Assembly (NCBI GenBank): GCA_964397625.1
Contig: CAYNJT010000003.1
Span: 33,872 to 97,871, forward strand
DNA from: Leptolinea sp964397625
Lineage (GTDB): Bacteria > Chloroflexota > Anaerolineae > Anaerolineales > Anaerolineaceae
Direction of reading: 5' to 3'
Length of the DNA stretch: 64,000 nucleotides
Under the pieces are notes generated by a model. The model was not told the DNA's origin and did no database searches. It saw nothing but the letters and a program-made list of their open reading frames with translations. Shown here piece after piece: positions 42,811 to 50,679 of this stretch. A program made the translations under genes and the position numbers. Within the stretch, counting starts at the first letter, position 1, and the number at the start of each line of letters is the position of its first letter.

Positions 42811-43594
42811 CCTCCCCTTTCGAATAGGTACTACATCGTACATCATCCCGGATGAAATCCTTCCGAATGTGCGCTACCTGGCGAATAAAGTGCGGGATGT
42901 GCAACTGGTTCTGTTTGAACTGGACAGTGAACAGAGCAACCTTCCCACTGCGCGGGATGTGGAAGAATTAAACCGGCTGGCAAAGCTACACGGTCTGACC
43001 TACACCGTGCACCTGCCGCTTGACCTGCGGCTGGCCGCTTCTGGCAGTGAGAATCATATTTCATTGGTTAAAGCACGGCGGGTGATCGAAGCCGCCCGGG
43101 ATCTCTCTCCTCAAGCGTATATAGTCCACATGGATGGTAAAGAGGAACGGAGTTCGAGTAATGCAGATATTCTGGCAAACTGGCAGAAGCAGGCAATTGA
43201 ATCCCTGAGAGTCGTTGCCGAATGGACCGGTGATATCCGCCTGCTGGCGGTGGAAAACCTGGAAGGTTACCCGCCGGCGTTCAACGATGGTGTGATCAGC
43301 CGCAGCGGTTGCTCGCGCTGTATCGATATCGGCCATCTGTGGTTGGACGGGCATGATCCATTGGAATTCTTCGCAGAACGCATCGGGCAAACGAATGTGA
43401 TGCATCTGCATGGTATTGGGGAACGTGACCACCAGTCGCTGGGTTTAATGCCGCAAAGCCGCGTTGACAGTCTGTTCCGTTACCTGTTGAAGAGCGATTT
43501 TACCGGGGTTCTGACCCTGGAAGTTTTTTCCGAATCTGATCTGACAACATCTCTTCAGGCAATCAATGAAAGCCTGAAGCGTATCGTCATTTAG
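42797..43594 (+). CDS. cbiR: CbiR-like cobamide-remodelling phosphodiesterase
   Basis: A 265-residue protein of the AP-endonuclease-2/xylose-isomerase TIM-barrel superfamily. The N-terminus FRIGTTSYIIPDEILPNV with VQLVLFEL, the metal-ligand segments YTVHLPLDL, YIVHMDG, VENLEG, CIDIGHLWL and HLHG agree with CbiR, which cleaves the nucleotide loop of cobamides to give AdoCbi-phosphate so that the lower ligand can be exchanged. The gene lies inside a B12-riboswitch-controlled operon with cobT, cobS and cobU, which supports this over a generic sugar isomerase. AdoCbi-P is the substrate of CobU next door. Confidence 0.85.
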   Translation: MRLSDLPFRIGTTSYIIPDEILPNVRYLANKVRDVQLVLFELDSEQSNLPTARDVEELNRLAKLHGLTYTVHLPLDLRLAASGSENHISLVKARRVIEAARDLSPQAYIVHMDGKEERSSSNADILANWQKQAIESLRVVAEWTGDIRLLAVENLEGYPPAFNDGVISRSGCSRCIDIGHLWLDGHDPLEFFAERIGQTNVMHLHGIGERDHQSLGLMPQSRVDSLFRYLLKSDFTGVLTLEVFSESDLTTSLQAINESLKRIVI

Positions 43595-43603
43595 GGCATT
43601 TCA

Positions 43604-44146
43604 ATGGCGGAAAAGATAACCTTCATCCTGGGCGGCGCGCGCAGCGGCAAAAGCCATTACGCGCACGAGTTGGCGAAAAAAATCGGCACAAGCGTCCTGT
43701 ATGTGGCCACTGCCCGCGCGTTGGACGATGAAATGGAACGCCGGGTGGCACTCCACCGGGCATCCCGTCCGGCCGAATGGGATACCCTTGAAGCCCCCTG
43801 TGAGTTGATGGAAGCCCTGCGTGGCAAAACCAACCATTATGACGCCATCCTTTTGGATTGTGTGACCCTACTGTTAAGTGACGCGTTCTGTCGGTTGTCA
43901 GAAGACGCGGCAGAATTCGAGTTTGAAACGTCTGCCGATGATGTGCTGGCTGACCTTTTTGCCGCCATTGATTCCCGGCCGGAGCCATGGATACTGGTGA
44001 GCAATGAAGTGGGTATGGGTATCGTGCCGGAAACCCGCCTTGGGCGGATATTCCGTGACGCGCAGGGAAGGATAAATCAGCAACTTGCTGCACGCGCGGA
44101 TGAGGTGTACTTTATGACCGCCGGACTGGCAATGAAGATGAAATGA
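43604..44146 (+). CDS. cobU: Adenosylcobinamide kinase/guanylyltransferase
   Basis: Bifunctional 180-residue enzyme: phosphorylates adenosylcobinamide and transfers GMP to it. The P-loop is GGARSGKS (residues 8-15), the guanylylated His lies in ALHRASRPAEW, and VSNEVGMGIVPETRLGRIFRDAQGR is the family signature. It is the last gene of the cob operon, 9 bases after cbiR. With CbiR supplying AdoCbi-P, its guanylyltransferase activity alone would be enough for remodelling. Confidence 0.95.
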   Translation: MAEKITFILGGARSGKSHYAHELAKKIGTSVLYVATARALDDEMERRVALHRASRPAEWDTLEAPCELMEALRGKTNHYDAILLDCVTLLLSDAFCRLSEDAAEFEFETSADDVLADLFAAIDSRPEPWILVSNEVGMGIVPETRLGRIFRDAQGRINQQLAARADEVYFMTAGLAMKMK

Positions 44147-44253
44147 AGCAATACTATTTCCACCAGATAATTTATTAAATCAATCCCCGTTATAAAGACA
44201 GATTCAAAAAATATAAAAATCATATTAGAGTTGCCAAAATTCTCATTTTTCTA

Positions 44254-44282
44254 TTGATTTATATACAATCGCGTGCTATATT
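44254..44282 (+). promoter_or_regulatory. Promoter of fmdB-like gene
   Basis: TTGATT (44254-44259) and TATATT (44277-44282) are 17 bases apart, giving a leader of about 40 bases. Confidence 0.6.
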
Positions 44283-44330
44283 CTCTTGTTGAATAAGAAA
44301 TGTCCTCAGTTTGATTGGAGGTTGTTGGTT

Positions 44331-44639
44331 ATGCCAGTTTATACCTATCGGTGTGAAAGTTGCGGGGTCCAATTTGAGAAGACGCAGAAATTTAGCGATT
44401 CCCCTCTAACACGATGCCCCGAGTGCGGGAAGAAAGAGTTGCGCAAAGTGTACACCCCGGTCGGGATCGTATTCAAAGGGTCCGGTTTCTATGCCACTGA
44501 TCACCGGTCTCCTTCCGGTCAGGGGCGTATGAGCGGATCTCATAATGACGACAAGACTTCAACAGCCGAATCAAAACCGGTTGAAAGTACCGCTGCCGCG
44601 AAACCGGCTGAATCGACATCTTCTGCGGAAAGCAAATAA
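44331..44639 (+). CDS. FmdB-family zinc-ribbon protein
   Basis: A 102-residue protein. The N-terminal 35 residues are a zinc ribbon of the FmdB/CxxC_CxxC_SSSS family (Cys8, Cys11, Cys29, Cys32; MPVYTYRCESCG, RCPECG). From about residue 55 the chain is low-complexity, rich in Ser, Thr, Ala, Lys and Glu, and probably disordered. ATG 44331 has GGAGG 9 bases upstream; an earlier in-frame ATG has none. Family members were proposed as regulators near amidase genes, but the function is not settled. Confidence 0.88.
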   Translation: MPVYTYRCESCGVQFEKTQKFSDSPLTRCPECGKKELRKVYTPVGIVFKGSGFYATDHRSPSGQGRMSGSHNDDKTSTAESKPVESTAAAKPAESTSSAESK

Positions 44640-44659
44640 GTCCCATTTCATACAATCTT

Positions 44660-44693
44660 AAACGGGAGCCAGCCGCTCCCGTTTATTTTATTT
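44660..44693 (+). terminator. Terminator after fmdB-like gene
   Basis: A 10-bp stem AAACGGGAGC/GCTCCCGTTT with a five-base loop, then ATTTTATTT. Confidence 0.88.
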
Positions 44694-44740
44694 ACGTGCA
44701 ACCGGCAATGGTACAATTCTGACGAAATGGAGGAATAAAA

Positions 44741-44872
44741 ATGTCTGGCAAATCCCAATCCAGATCTGCGCCCACGGCAGAACAACGCAAACGCCGCACG
44801 CAACAACTGGTATTTAACTTACTGGCCATCATCGTGATCCTCTCGTGGATCATTTCGCTCGTCGCGCATTGA
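44741..44872 (+). CDS. Small single-span membrane protein, 43 residues
   Basis: ATG 44741 with a textbook TGGAGGAATAAAA ribosome site opens a 43-codon frame. Residues 1-22 are polar and basic (KRRTQQ), residues about 23-42 are a single hydrophobic helix (LVFNLLAIIVILSWIISLVA), and it ends in H. Basic N-terminus and helix suggest N-in orientation. It lies 56 bases before the flippase-like gene and likely shares its transcript. No family is recognised; small proteins of this shape often bind a larger membrane partner. Confidence 0.7.
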   Translation: MSGKSQSRSAPTAEQRKRRTQQLVFNLLAIIVILSWIISLVAH

Positions 44873-44928
44873 TCCATTTATCGGATCACGGTTTAAACTC
44901 TCAGAATCAATACGAACAGGGTAAACAT

Positions 44929-45927
44929 TTGAAACGCTGGCAATTCTGGGTAGGGCTGGTCATCAGCATTGTTTTTTTGTATCTGGCTCTGCGCGGATTG
45001 CACCTGGAGCAGGTATGGGGGGCGGTAAAGACTGCCAACTACTGGTGGCTTATTCCGGGCATACTTGTGTATTTCATGGGGGTATGGGTTCGCGCCTGGC
45101 GCTGGCATTACCTGCTGCGCCCATTGAAATCCATTTCAACCCGCAAGATGTTCCCCATAGTGACCATTGGATACATGGGCAACAACATTTACCCGGCGCG
45201 CGCCGGTGAGGTATTGCGCGCGGTTGTTTTGAAAAAACACGAAGGCGTTCCCGTCTCTGCTTCGCTGGCAACCATATTTATTGAGCGTGTCTTTGACGGT
45301 GTGGTCATGCTGGGTTTCGTTTTTCTAAATCTACCTGAACTGGCCCGCCTCAACAGCGATTCAGGGTTTGTCGGCAGCATTCAAAATTTATCCATCTGGG
45401 GCGCGGCGGCATTCATTGGCGCGCTTATCATCTTTCTGTTGGCCGCGGCTTTCCCGGTGGCCAGCGAACGCATCATAGAAAAGATATTTGTCCGTTTTCT
45501 GCCAGAGCGGTTCCGGGAAAAAGTACTGGGTGTCACCCGGCGGTTCCTTTCCGGACTTGAATCACTGCGCAGTCCGCGCGAGGCCCTGATGGTCTTTATC
45601 ACCTCGGTGATTATCTGGCTGTTCGAAACCGGCAAGTACTGGTTTGTCATGCACGCTTTCCCGTTCCAGGTCAGTTTCTTCGCGTTGATGCTGATGAACG
45701 GTATAGTCAACCTGTCCACCACGTTGCCTTCCGCCCCCGGCTATGTGGGCACCTTTGACGCTCCCGGAATTGCCCTGTTAACCGCTTATGGCGTTTCCGG
45801 GGAAGTGGCTGCCGGCTACACTCTGGTGCTGCATGTGGCGCTCTGGCTGCCCATCACATTACTGGGCGCCTGGTATTTTGCCCGGGAAGGTATGCGCTGG
45901 GGAGAAAAACCGGAGACAGACGAATGA
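44929..45927 (+). CDS. Flippase-like membrane protein (LPG-synthase TM domain family)
   Basis: An integral membrane protein of the UPF0104/lysylphosphatidylglycerol-synthase transmembrane family, about eight helices, 332 residues. It shows the family stretches RAWRWHYLLRPLKS, GYMGNNIYPARAGEVLRA, IFIERVFDGVVM and SAPGYVGTFDAPGI. Relatives include AglD-like proteins and flippases moving isoprenoid- or lipid-linked sugars. I chose TTG 44929, which follows AACAGGG at a proper distance and gives a normal KRWQFWVGL start; the ATG at 44845 overlaps the small upstream gene. The four-base overlap (ATGA) with the next gene links it to a flavoprotein. Confidence 0.83.
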   Translation: MKRWQFWVGLVISIVFLYLALRGLHLEQVWGAVKTANYWWLIPGILVYFMGVWVRAWRWHYLLRPLKSISTRKMFPIVTIGYMGNNIYPARAGEVLRAVVLKKHEGVPVSASLATIFIERVFDGVVMLGFVFLNLPELARLNSDSGFVGSIQNLSIWGAAAFIGALIIFLLAAAFPVASERIIEKIFVRFLPERFREKVLGVTRRFLSGLESLRSPREALMVFITSVIIWLFETGKYWFVMHAFPFQVSFFALMLMNGIVNLSTTLPSAPGYVGTFDAPGIALLTAYGVSGEVAAGYTLVLHVALWLPITLLGAWYFAREGMRWGEKPETDE

Positions 45928-47225
45928 AAATAGGAATCGTGGGATGCGGCATGGCTGGCATGTCGGCAGCGTATGATCTGATTAATGCCGGGCATGAGGT
46001 AGTGATCTTTGAATCGGTGGATCACCCCGGCGGTCTGGCGGGCGGTTTCAAGGAACTGGAATGGAAGTGGTCGCTGGAAAAGTTCTATCACCACTGGTTT
46101 CTTTCTGATAGTGACATGCTTGGCTTGATCCGTGAACTGGGGTGGGAGAACCGGGTGCTGGTACGCAAACCTGTAACCGTGATGTATCACAACGGCCAGT
46201 TCTACCCGTTTGATTCAATCCTTTCCGCTCTGCTCTATCCTGGTCTGGGCTGGGGGTTGAACAAGGTTCGCTTCGGTTTGGCAAACCTGTATGTTCGCCT
46301 CACAAAAAACTGGAAACCCATGGAACATGTCACTGTGGATAGCTGGATGCGTAAATGGGCGGGAGAGACAGCCTACAACCAGATGTGGCTTCCCATGCTG
46401 GACGGTAAATTTGGCGAACGCTACGCGCGGCAGGTCAACATGGCCTGGATGTGGGCGCGACTGCACAGCCGCACCACGAAGCTTGCCACGTTTGAAGGCG
46501 GTTTCCAGAAGTTCGCTGACGATCTCGCGGCTGAATTGCAGAAGCGCGGTGTGATTATTAACTACAACACGGCTGTCGAAAATATCACCCGAAACGCGAA
46601 TGGCAAATTGCGCGTAACCACATCTGCCGGGAAGGAAGAATTCGACCGCTGTCTGGTCACTGTTTCACCGGCGTTGATGGCCAGAATGGCCCCCGACCTG
46701 CCACCAGACTACCTTAAAGGTCTGTTGGATCTAAAAAGCATCGGCGCGGTGGTCATGGTTTTGGCGATTAAACAGCAATTATCAACCAAAGGATATTACT
46801 GGTTCAATCTACCCAAAGCAGCCGGGTTCCCATTCCTAGCCCTGGTGGAACATACCAATTTCCTGCCTGCTGAAAACTACAACGGCGACCATCTGCTTTA
46901 CTGCGGCGACTACCTGGAAACAGACCATGAATACTTTCGATTGACACAGGAAGAATTGTTGCAGCGCTTTTTACCGGCCCTGCAGCGGGTCAACCCGAAT
47001 TTCAAGTCAGACTGGGTTCGTAAGACATGGTTGTTCCGCACCAATTATGCCCAGCCGATCCCTCTGGTTGATCATTCGAAGAATATCCCATCCATTCCCA
47101 CACCCATCCAGGGGTTGTATTTCGCCAGCATGAGTCAGGTATACCCGTGGGACCGTGGGACAAATTTTGCTGTTCAGATTGGTCGTAAGACTGCCCAATT
47201 GATCCTGACTGACTCGCTGAATTGA
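45924..47225 (+). CDS. FAD-dependent amine-oxidase/desaturase-like flavoprotein
   Basis: A 433-residue flavoprotein of the protoporphyrinogen oxidase/phytoene desaturase superfamily. The dinucleotide motif KIGIVGCGMAGMSAAYDL is followed by an acidic end of beta-2 and GGLAGGF; the C-terminal FAD contact YPWDRGTNFAVQIG is present. Relatives are often next to glycosyltransferases and polysaccharide genes and are called NAD(P)/FAD-dependent oxidoreductases without known substrate. Translational coupling to the flippase-like gene suggests a lipid or isoprenoid substrate; this is inference. Confidence 0.85.
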   Translation: MKIGIVGCGMAGMSAAYDLINAGHEVVIFESVDHPGGLAGGFKELEWKWSLEKFYHHWFLSDSDMLGLIRELGWENRVLVRKPVTVMYHNGQFYPFDSILSALLYPGLGWGLNKVRFGLANLYVRLTKNWKPMEHVTVDSWMRKWAGETAYNQMWLPMLDGKFGERYARQVNMAWMWARLHSRTTKLATFEGGFQKFADDLAAELQKRGVIINYNTAVENITRNANGKLRVTTSAGKEEFDRCLVTVSPALMARMAPDLPPDYLKGLLDLKSIGAVVMVLAIKQQLSTKGYYWFNLPKAAGFPFLALVEHTNFLPAENYNGDHLLYCGDYLETDHEYFRLTQEELLQRFLPALQRVNPNFKSDWVRKTWLFRTNYAQPIPLVDHSKNIPSIPTPIQGLYFASMSQVYPWDRGTNFAVQIGRKTAQLILTDSLN

Positions 47226-47272
47226 ATTCCCGAGTCTGAGAGGAATTGAATTTATTCTAGTAATAATTGTTT

Positions 47273-47302
47273 TTCCACAGCCCCCTTAAATGGGGGGTGG
47301 AA
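47273..47302 (+). terminator. Stem-loop after flavoprotein gene
   Basis: TTCCAC-AG-CCCCC pairs with GGGGG-GTGGAA around TTAAAT (11 pairs and a two-base bulge), followed by TCAAAAAATT. It lacks a U-tract, so it may be a weak terminator or an RNA-stabilising end. TTTTCCACA, one mismatch from a DnaA box, is in its 5' arm. Confidence 0.5.
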
Positions 47303-47388
47303 TCAAAAAATTGACACAACCCCCTATATATGGCGTATTGAAAACTACTCTGAACCAATACTTGGCAGGAACACCCATTCGAACAGTG

Positions 47389-47437
47389 AACCTTAAGGAT
47401 TTACAAATGTAATTTTCGTTAAGGTTAATAACCTTAA
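47389..47437. repeat. Three AACCTTAA motifs upstream of dnaA
   Basis: AACCTTAA occurs at 47389-47396 and 47430-47437, and inverted at 47419-47426. The last two form a palindrome with exact 9-base arms TTAAGGTTA/TAACCTTAA around one A. This is a candidate operator for a regulator of dnaA. Confidence 0.55.
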
Positions 47438-47475
47438 AGTTTCCCGTTTTTTTAGGCTGCCGTAGCCCAATCATC

Positions 47476-47504
47476 TTGTTCGCCTCCCCACTTTTTGATA
47501 GAAT
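47476..47504 (+). promoter_or_regulatory. dnaA: dnaA promoter
   Basis: TTGTTC (47476-47481) and TAGAAT (47499-47504) with 17-base spacing; transcription would start near 47511, about 148 bases before dnaA. Confidence 0.65.
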
Positions 47505-47578
47505 CTTGGTTGTGAATTAGAGGGGAACACCCCCAGGGTTTTTCACCCATATATCCGAAAAATTAAAGTTGAGAGTTT

Positions 47579-47604
47579 CCCATTGCCCCGCAATGGGTTT
47601 TCTT
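47579..47604 (+). terminator. Terminator inside dnaA leader
   Basis: An 8-bp stem CCCATTGC/GCAATGGG with a CCC loop is followed by TTTTCTT. It stands 55 bases before the dnaA start and about 70-95 bases after the predicted transcription start. Confidence 0.72.
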
Positions 47605-47658
47605 AACTATCGCAATTTTCCGGATGCAACGAAAATTCTTTGATCGGAGGCATGGCTG

Positions 47659-49014
47659 ATGATGAATGCTCAATCTGCATGGCAGGCGGCACTGGGACAA
47701 CTTCAGATGGAGATGCCCAAGGCTAACTTTGACACATGGGTGCGCAGTACAGAATTAATCAGCCATGAAAAGAATACCTTCACTGTAGGTGTGCAGAACG
47801 CCTACGCGCGAGACTGGCTCGAAACACGCCTTACCAGCACCGTCTCGCGGATTTTGACTGGATTAATGGATTCCAGCCAGATGGTTAAGTTCATTGTCTG
47901 GCAGAAGAATATTGAGCCCGCAGTCGATGAAGCCGTCCTTGAAAACGAAATAGAAGAGGAGGCGCGGGAAACCGAAGTCCGGGCCAATCGTACATTGAAC
48001 CCGCGCTATACCTTCGATACGTTTGTGGTGGGCGCAAGCAACCGCCTGGCGCACGCGGCCAGCCTGGCCGTGGCTGAAAATCCGGCACAGGCTTACAATC
48101 CGCTTTTTCTGTATGGCGGCGTTGGACTGGGTAAAACCCACATGCTGCAGGCGATTGGCAACCTGACCAACAGCCGCAACCTGTCGGTTTTGTATGTATC
48201 GTCTGAAGACTTTACCAATGACCTTATCAATGCCATTCGCACACATACTACCAATCAATTCCGTGACCGCTATCGCAAGGCGGATGTGCTGTTGATTGAT
48301 GATATCCAGTTCATCGCCGGCAAGGAATCGACCCAGGAAGAATTCTTCCATACGTTCAACGCTCTGCATGGATCCAACAAACAACTGGTTATCTCCTCCG
48401 ACCGGCCGCCGAAGGCCATGGTCACGCTGGAAGAACGCCTGCGTTCACGTTTCGAATGGGGTCTCACTGTCGACATCCAGCCACCAGACCTGGAAACCCG
48501 CATGGCCATCCTGCGCTCCAAAGCCGAACGAGCGGGGCGCCAGGTGCCCAATGAGATCATCGAAATGATCGCCCGCCAGATCCAGTCCAACATTCGTGAA
48601 TTGGAAGGCGCGTTGACCCGCGTGCTGGCATTCTCAGACCTGAGCGGCATGCCCTTGACCACCCAGTTGGTCACTTCCGCACTGGCCGACATGCTGCCGC
48701 ATCACAGCACCATGGAGCCGCGCCAGGTGGTTAACACTGTGGCGCGCGCCTTTGGCGTCACCACAGAACAGATGCTGGGACGCGACCGTTCCCGCGGGAT
48801 CGCCTTACCCCGCCAGGTGGCCATGTACCTTCTGCGTGAGGTGGCCAATGTGTCTCTCCCGCAGATTGGCCAGGCGCTGGGCGGGCGCGATCACACTACG
48901 GTGATGTACGCCTGCGACAAAGTGGCCGACCTGATCGAACGCGACGATCACCTGCGCAGGCAGGTGGTGCAGCTGCGCGACCAGTTATTTGGACGCAACG
49001 CAGCCACACTGTAA
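47659..49014 (+). CDS. dnaA: Chromosomal replication initiator DnaA
   Basis: The initiator ATPase of 451 residues. Domain I lies at 1-80 (AWQAALGQLQMEMPKANFDTW), a short acidic linker to about 110, the AAA+ core at about 112-330 with NPRYTFDTFVVGASNRLAHAA, Walker A GGVGLGKTH, Walker B LLIDDIQFIAGK and the arginine finger region, and domain IV at about 355-451 with the DnaA-box signature GGRDHTTVMYACDKV. GGAGG at 47645-47649 supports ATG 47659; an ATG at 47652 is in another frame. No dnaN or clear DnaA-box cluster accompanies it, so I do not call an origin here. Confidence 0.97.
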   Translation: MMNAQSAWQAALGQLQMEMPKANFDTWVRSTELISHEKNTFTVGVQNAYARDWLETRLTSTVSRILTGLMDSSQMVKFIVWQKNIEPAVDEAVLENEIEEEARETEVRANRTLNPRYTFDTFVVGASNRLAHAASLAVAENPAQAYNPLFLYGGVGLGKTHMLQAIGNLTNSRNLSVLYVSSEDFTNDLINAIRTHTTNQFRDRYRKADVLLIDDIQFIAGKESTQEEFFHTFNALHGSNKQLVISSDRPPKAMVTLEERLRSRFEWGLTVDIQPPDLETRMAILRSKAERAGRQVPNEIIEMIARQIQSNIRELEGALTRVLAFSDLSGMPLTTQLVTSALADMLPHHSTMEPRQVVNTVARAFGVTTEQMLGRDRSRGIALPRQVAMYLLREVANVSLPQIGQALGGRDHTTVMYACDKVADLIERDDHLRRQVVQLRDQLFGRNAATL

Positions 49015-49084
49015 CTGAAAAAGTTCTCTCGGTGGCTGACCTTGCAGTGAGAGAGATCTTGTTTGAGAAATTGTCCTGCTTTCG

Positions 49085-49107
49085 GTGGCTGAGCTTGTCG
49101 AAGCCAC
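49085..49107. repeat. REP-like hairpin element
   Basis: GTGGCT-GAGCTTGTCGA-AGCCAC, with the core GGTGGCTGAGCTTGTCGAAG, resembles a short palindromic repeat family widespread in bacterial genomes. A partial, degenerate copy (GGTGGCTGACCTTGC) lies at 49031-49045, itself inside a CTCTC/GAGAG hairpin. Both are between dnaA and the tRNA genes. Confidence 0.6.
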
Positions 49108-49280
49108 GCGTCTATTGCCCTCGACCCCTGCGCAAAAACCAGCGCGGGGCAAAGGCAAGCTCGGGCAACGGTTCTTTGATCTCTTCGTAAAAGTGGAAAC
49201 TGTTAAGGCAATATATACCAGGAATCGCAGGTGAATTCACCTGACGCAAAGCCGTCGAGATATGATAGAATCTCGCGCAG

Positions 49281-49365
49281 GGAGGGATGGCCGAGTGGCT
49301 TAAGGCGCCTGTCTTGAAAACAGGTGTGGGGAAACCCACCGTGGGTTCGAATCCCTCTCCCTCCG
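49281..49365 (+). tRNA. tRNA-Ser (anticodon TGA)
   Basis: An 85-base class II tRNA. Acceptor arms GGAGGGA and TCCCTCC with discriminator G, D-arm GGCCGAGTGGCTTAAGGC, anticodon loop CTTGAAA giving TGA, a long variable arm (TGTGGGGAAACCCACC) and the T-loop GGTTCGAATCC. The 3' CCA is not encoded. The long variable arm and discriminator G confirm serine. Confidence 0.97.
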
Positions 49366-49404
49366 CCTGACTGCCTTTTGGCGGTTCATTTAACAAGGGA
49401 ATAT

Positions 49405-49491
49405 GGGGAGGTGCCAGAGTGGCCGATTGGGCTCGCCTGCTAAGTGAGTGCTGGGGTTCCTCAGCCGTGGGTTCGAATCCCACCCTCCCCG
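49405..49491 (+). tRNA. tRNA-Ser (anticodon GCT)
   Basis: An 87-base class II tRNA. Acceptor GGGGAGG pairs with CCTCCCC, discriminator G, anticodon loop CTGCTAA giving GCT, a long variable arm (GTGCTGGGGTTCCTCAGC) and GGTTCGAATCC. CCA is not encoded. It lies 39 bases after the first tRNA-Ser and may share its transcript. Confidence 0.97.
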
Positions 49492-49639
49492 CCTGAATTT
49501 CAAATTTATTGATCGTATTATTCAACCTTTTTCGAAAACCATATTAAACCTTCCATGTGAAAACATTCCCATTGTGATCTGATCCTGTTTCAGACCTTAC
49601 CGCAAGGTCTGAATATTTCAGTTTTCAATGGAGGGAGTT

Positions 49640-50224
49640 ATGGCAATACTGTCTTCCGGTAACATGAGTTTTGAAATCCAATTCAAGAGCCGGGATGAAG
49701 AAGATTGGATACGCTACGATATTTTTTTCTGCTACAAAGGCCAATCGATTTTTGATGACCGGGTGTTGAAAGACCGGACCTGTTCCACTTACTGGAAAGA
49801 CCGACCATATGGGGGGATAAAAGGCGAGCAAATTGATGAAGACGACCTCATAAAATACATAGAAAAAGCCCTCGAGACCGGCGAGACGCAGTACTACGAG
49901 GCCATAGAGCCCGGCTTTCTGATGGCCATCTACCCGAATGAATTTTTTCCCTTCATGGAGAGTAACCGGCACAGGGTATATCTGTCAGAGGAAGCCAACC
50001 AGCGGGAAAGCGACCTGGAACTCATCCGGGAACTGGCAGGAGGGAACCTGCCCTACGACCCCTTCACCATAATCATCCGGGTGGACACATATAATTTTGG
50101 AGATGAGACAGCTTACTCCCAGGAAGGACCGGCACTCATCTTCACCACCACCCGACATGAGCTCCGGCAATTTGCCTTGAAATTACGCGAGGAATACGAA
50201 GCCATCAGCCAGAAATCAAGTTAA
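49640..50224 (+). CDS. Uncharacterised cytoplasmic protein, 194 residues
   Basis: I do not recognise this gene. It starts at ATG 49640 with GGAGGG before it (an ATG at 49628 lacks a site). It has no signal peptide or membrane helix. The chain is acidic and mixed alpha/beta: an opening beta-hairpin (MSFEIQFKSRDEEDWIRYDI), aromatic stretches (CYKGQSIFD, STYWKDRPYGG), a central acidic helix (DEDDLIKYIEKALETG) and a C-terminal ALIFTTTRHELRQFALKLREEYEA. Single-copy small proteins of this build include contact-inhibition immunity proteins and phage-like accessory factors, but nothing around it supports either. It is a single gene closed by a 14-bp hairpin. Confidence 0.75.
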   Translation: MAILSSGNMSFEIQFKSRDEEDWIRYDIFFCYKGQSIFDDRVLKDRTCSTYWKDRPYGGIKGEQIDEDDLIKYIEKALETGETQYYEAIEPGFLMAIYPNEFFPFMESNRHRVYLSEEANQRESDLELIRELAGGNLPYDPFTIIIRVDTYNFGDETAYSQEGPALIFTTTRHELRQFALKLREEYEAISQKSS

Positions 50225-50250
50225 GTGACGAAATATCAGATAAAGTAAAC

Positions 50251-50281
50251 GGACATCCGTTGGACACTCCAACGGATGTCC
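50251..50281 (+). terminator. 14-bp hairpin after uncharacterised gene
   Basis: GGACATCCGTTGGA and its exact complement with a CAC loop. The tail TGTTATAAAG has little U, so termination may be partial. Confidence 0.6.
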
Positions 50282-50317
50282 TGTTATAAAGTAACCCTGT
50301 TACATATCTACTTGAGG

Positions 50318-50520
50318 AAATAAATCACTGCCAGCACCACCTCGACCACCACCACGATCCATCGCAACAAGCTTGGGTTCACCGATCCAGCCAGCCTCCC
50401 TCCGAATAAGCCGCCGATCAAAGAACCGGCCATCATCACCAGCGCCACCGGCCGGATGATCTGCCCGGCAGGAAAGAAATGGATAACTTCGACAACTCTA
50501 AACAGAAACCCGATGACCTG
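50318..50520 (-). pseudogene. Decayed fragment of TSUP transporter gene
   Basis: This 203-base segment aligns without gaps to 55353-55555, the 3' end of the TSUP gene, with about nine in ten bases identical over its first 150. On the minus strand it still reads IIRPVALVMMAGSLIGG and GRLAGSVNPSLLRWIVVVV, but the part before it is unrelated (an open frame to 50580 without TSUP sequence). It is a non-functional partial duplication. Confidence 0.85.
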
Positions 50521-50679
50521 TATAAAACACATCCTTTTGAGAGTTGGTTCTGGAATAATATTTCTTTTTGCTCTTAACACCCTAGATAATATAATAATTA
50601 CATCTCTGTATTAAATTGGTTTGGGGTAATTTCTTTTCTCAAATCATCATCCAATTAGTCGAAGGATCCCTTAAAGCAA

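Noticed and set aside
47226..47658. Replication origin upstream of dnaA
   Set aside because: Only one near-match to a DnaA box (TTTTCCACA) was found and no AT-rich repeat array, so oriC cannot be claimed.
49112..49525. Minus-strand open frame of 137 codons over the two tRNA-Ser genes
   Set aside because: Its AGRVGFEPT-type peptide is the well-known false translation of antisense tRNA-Ser; both tRNAs fold properly on the plus strand.
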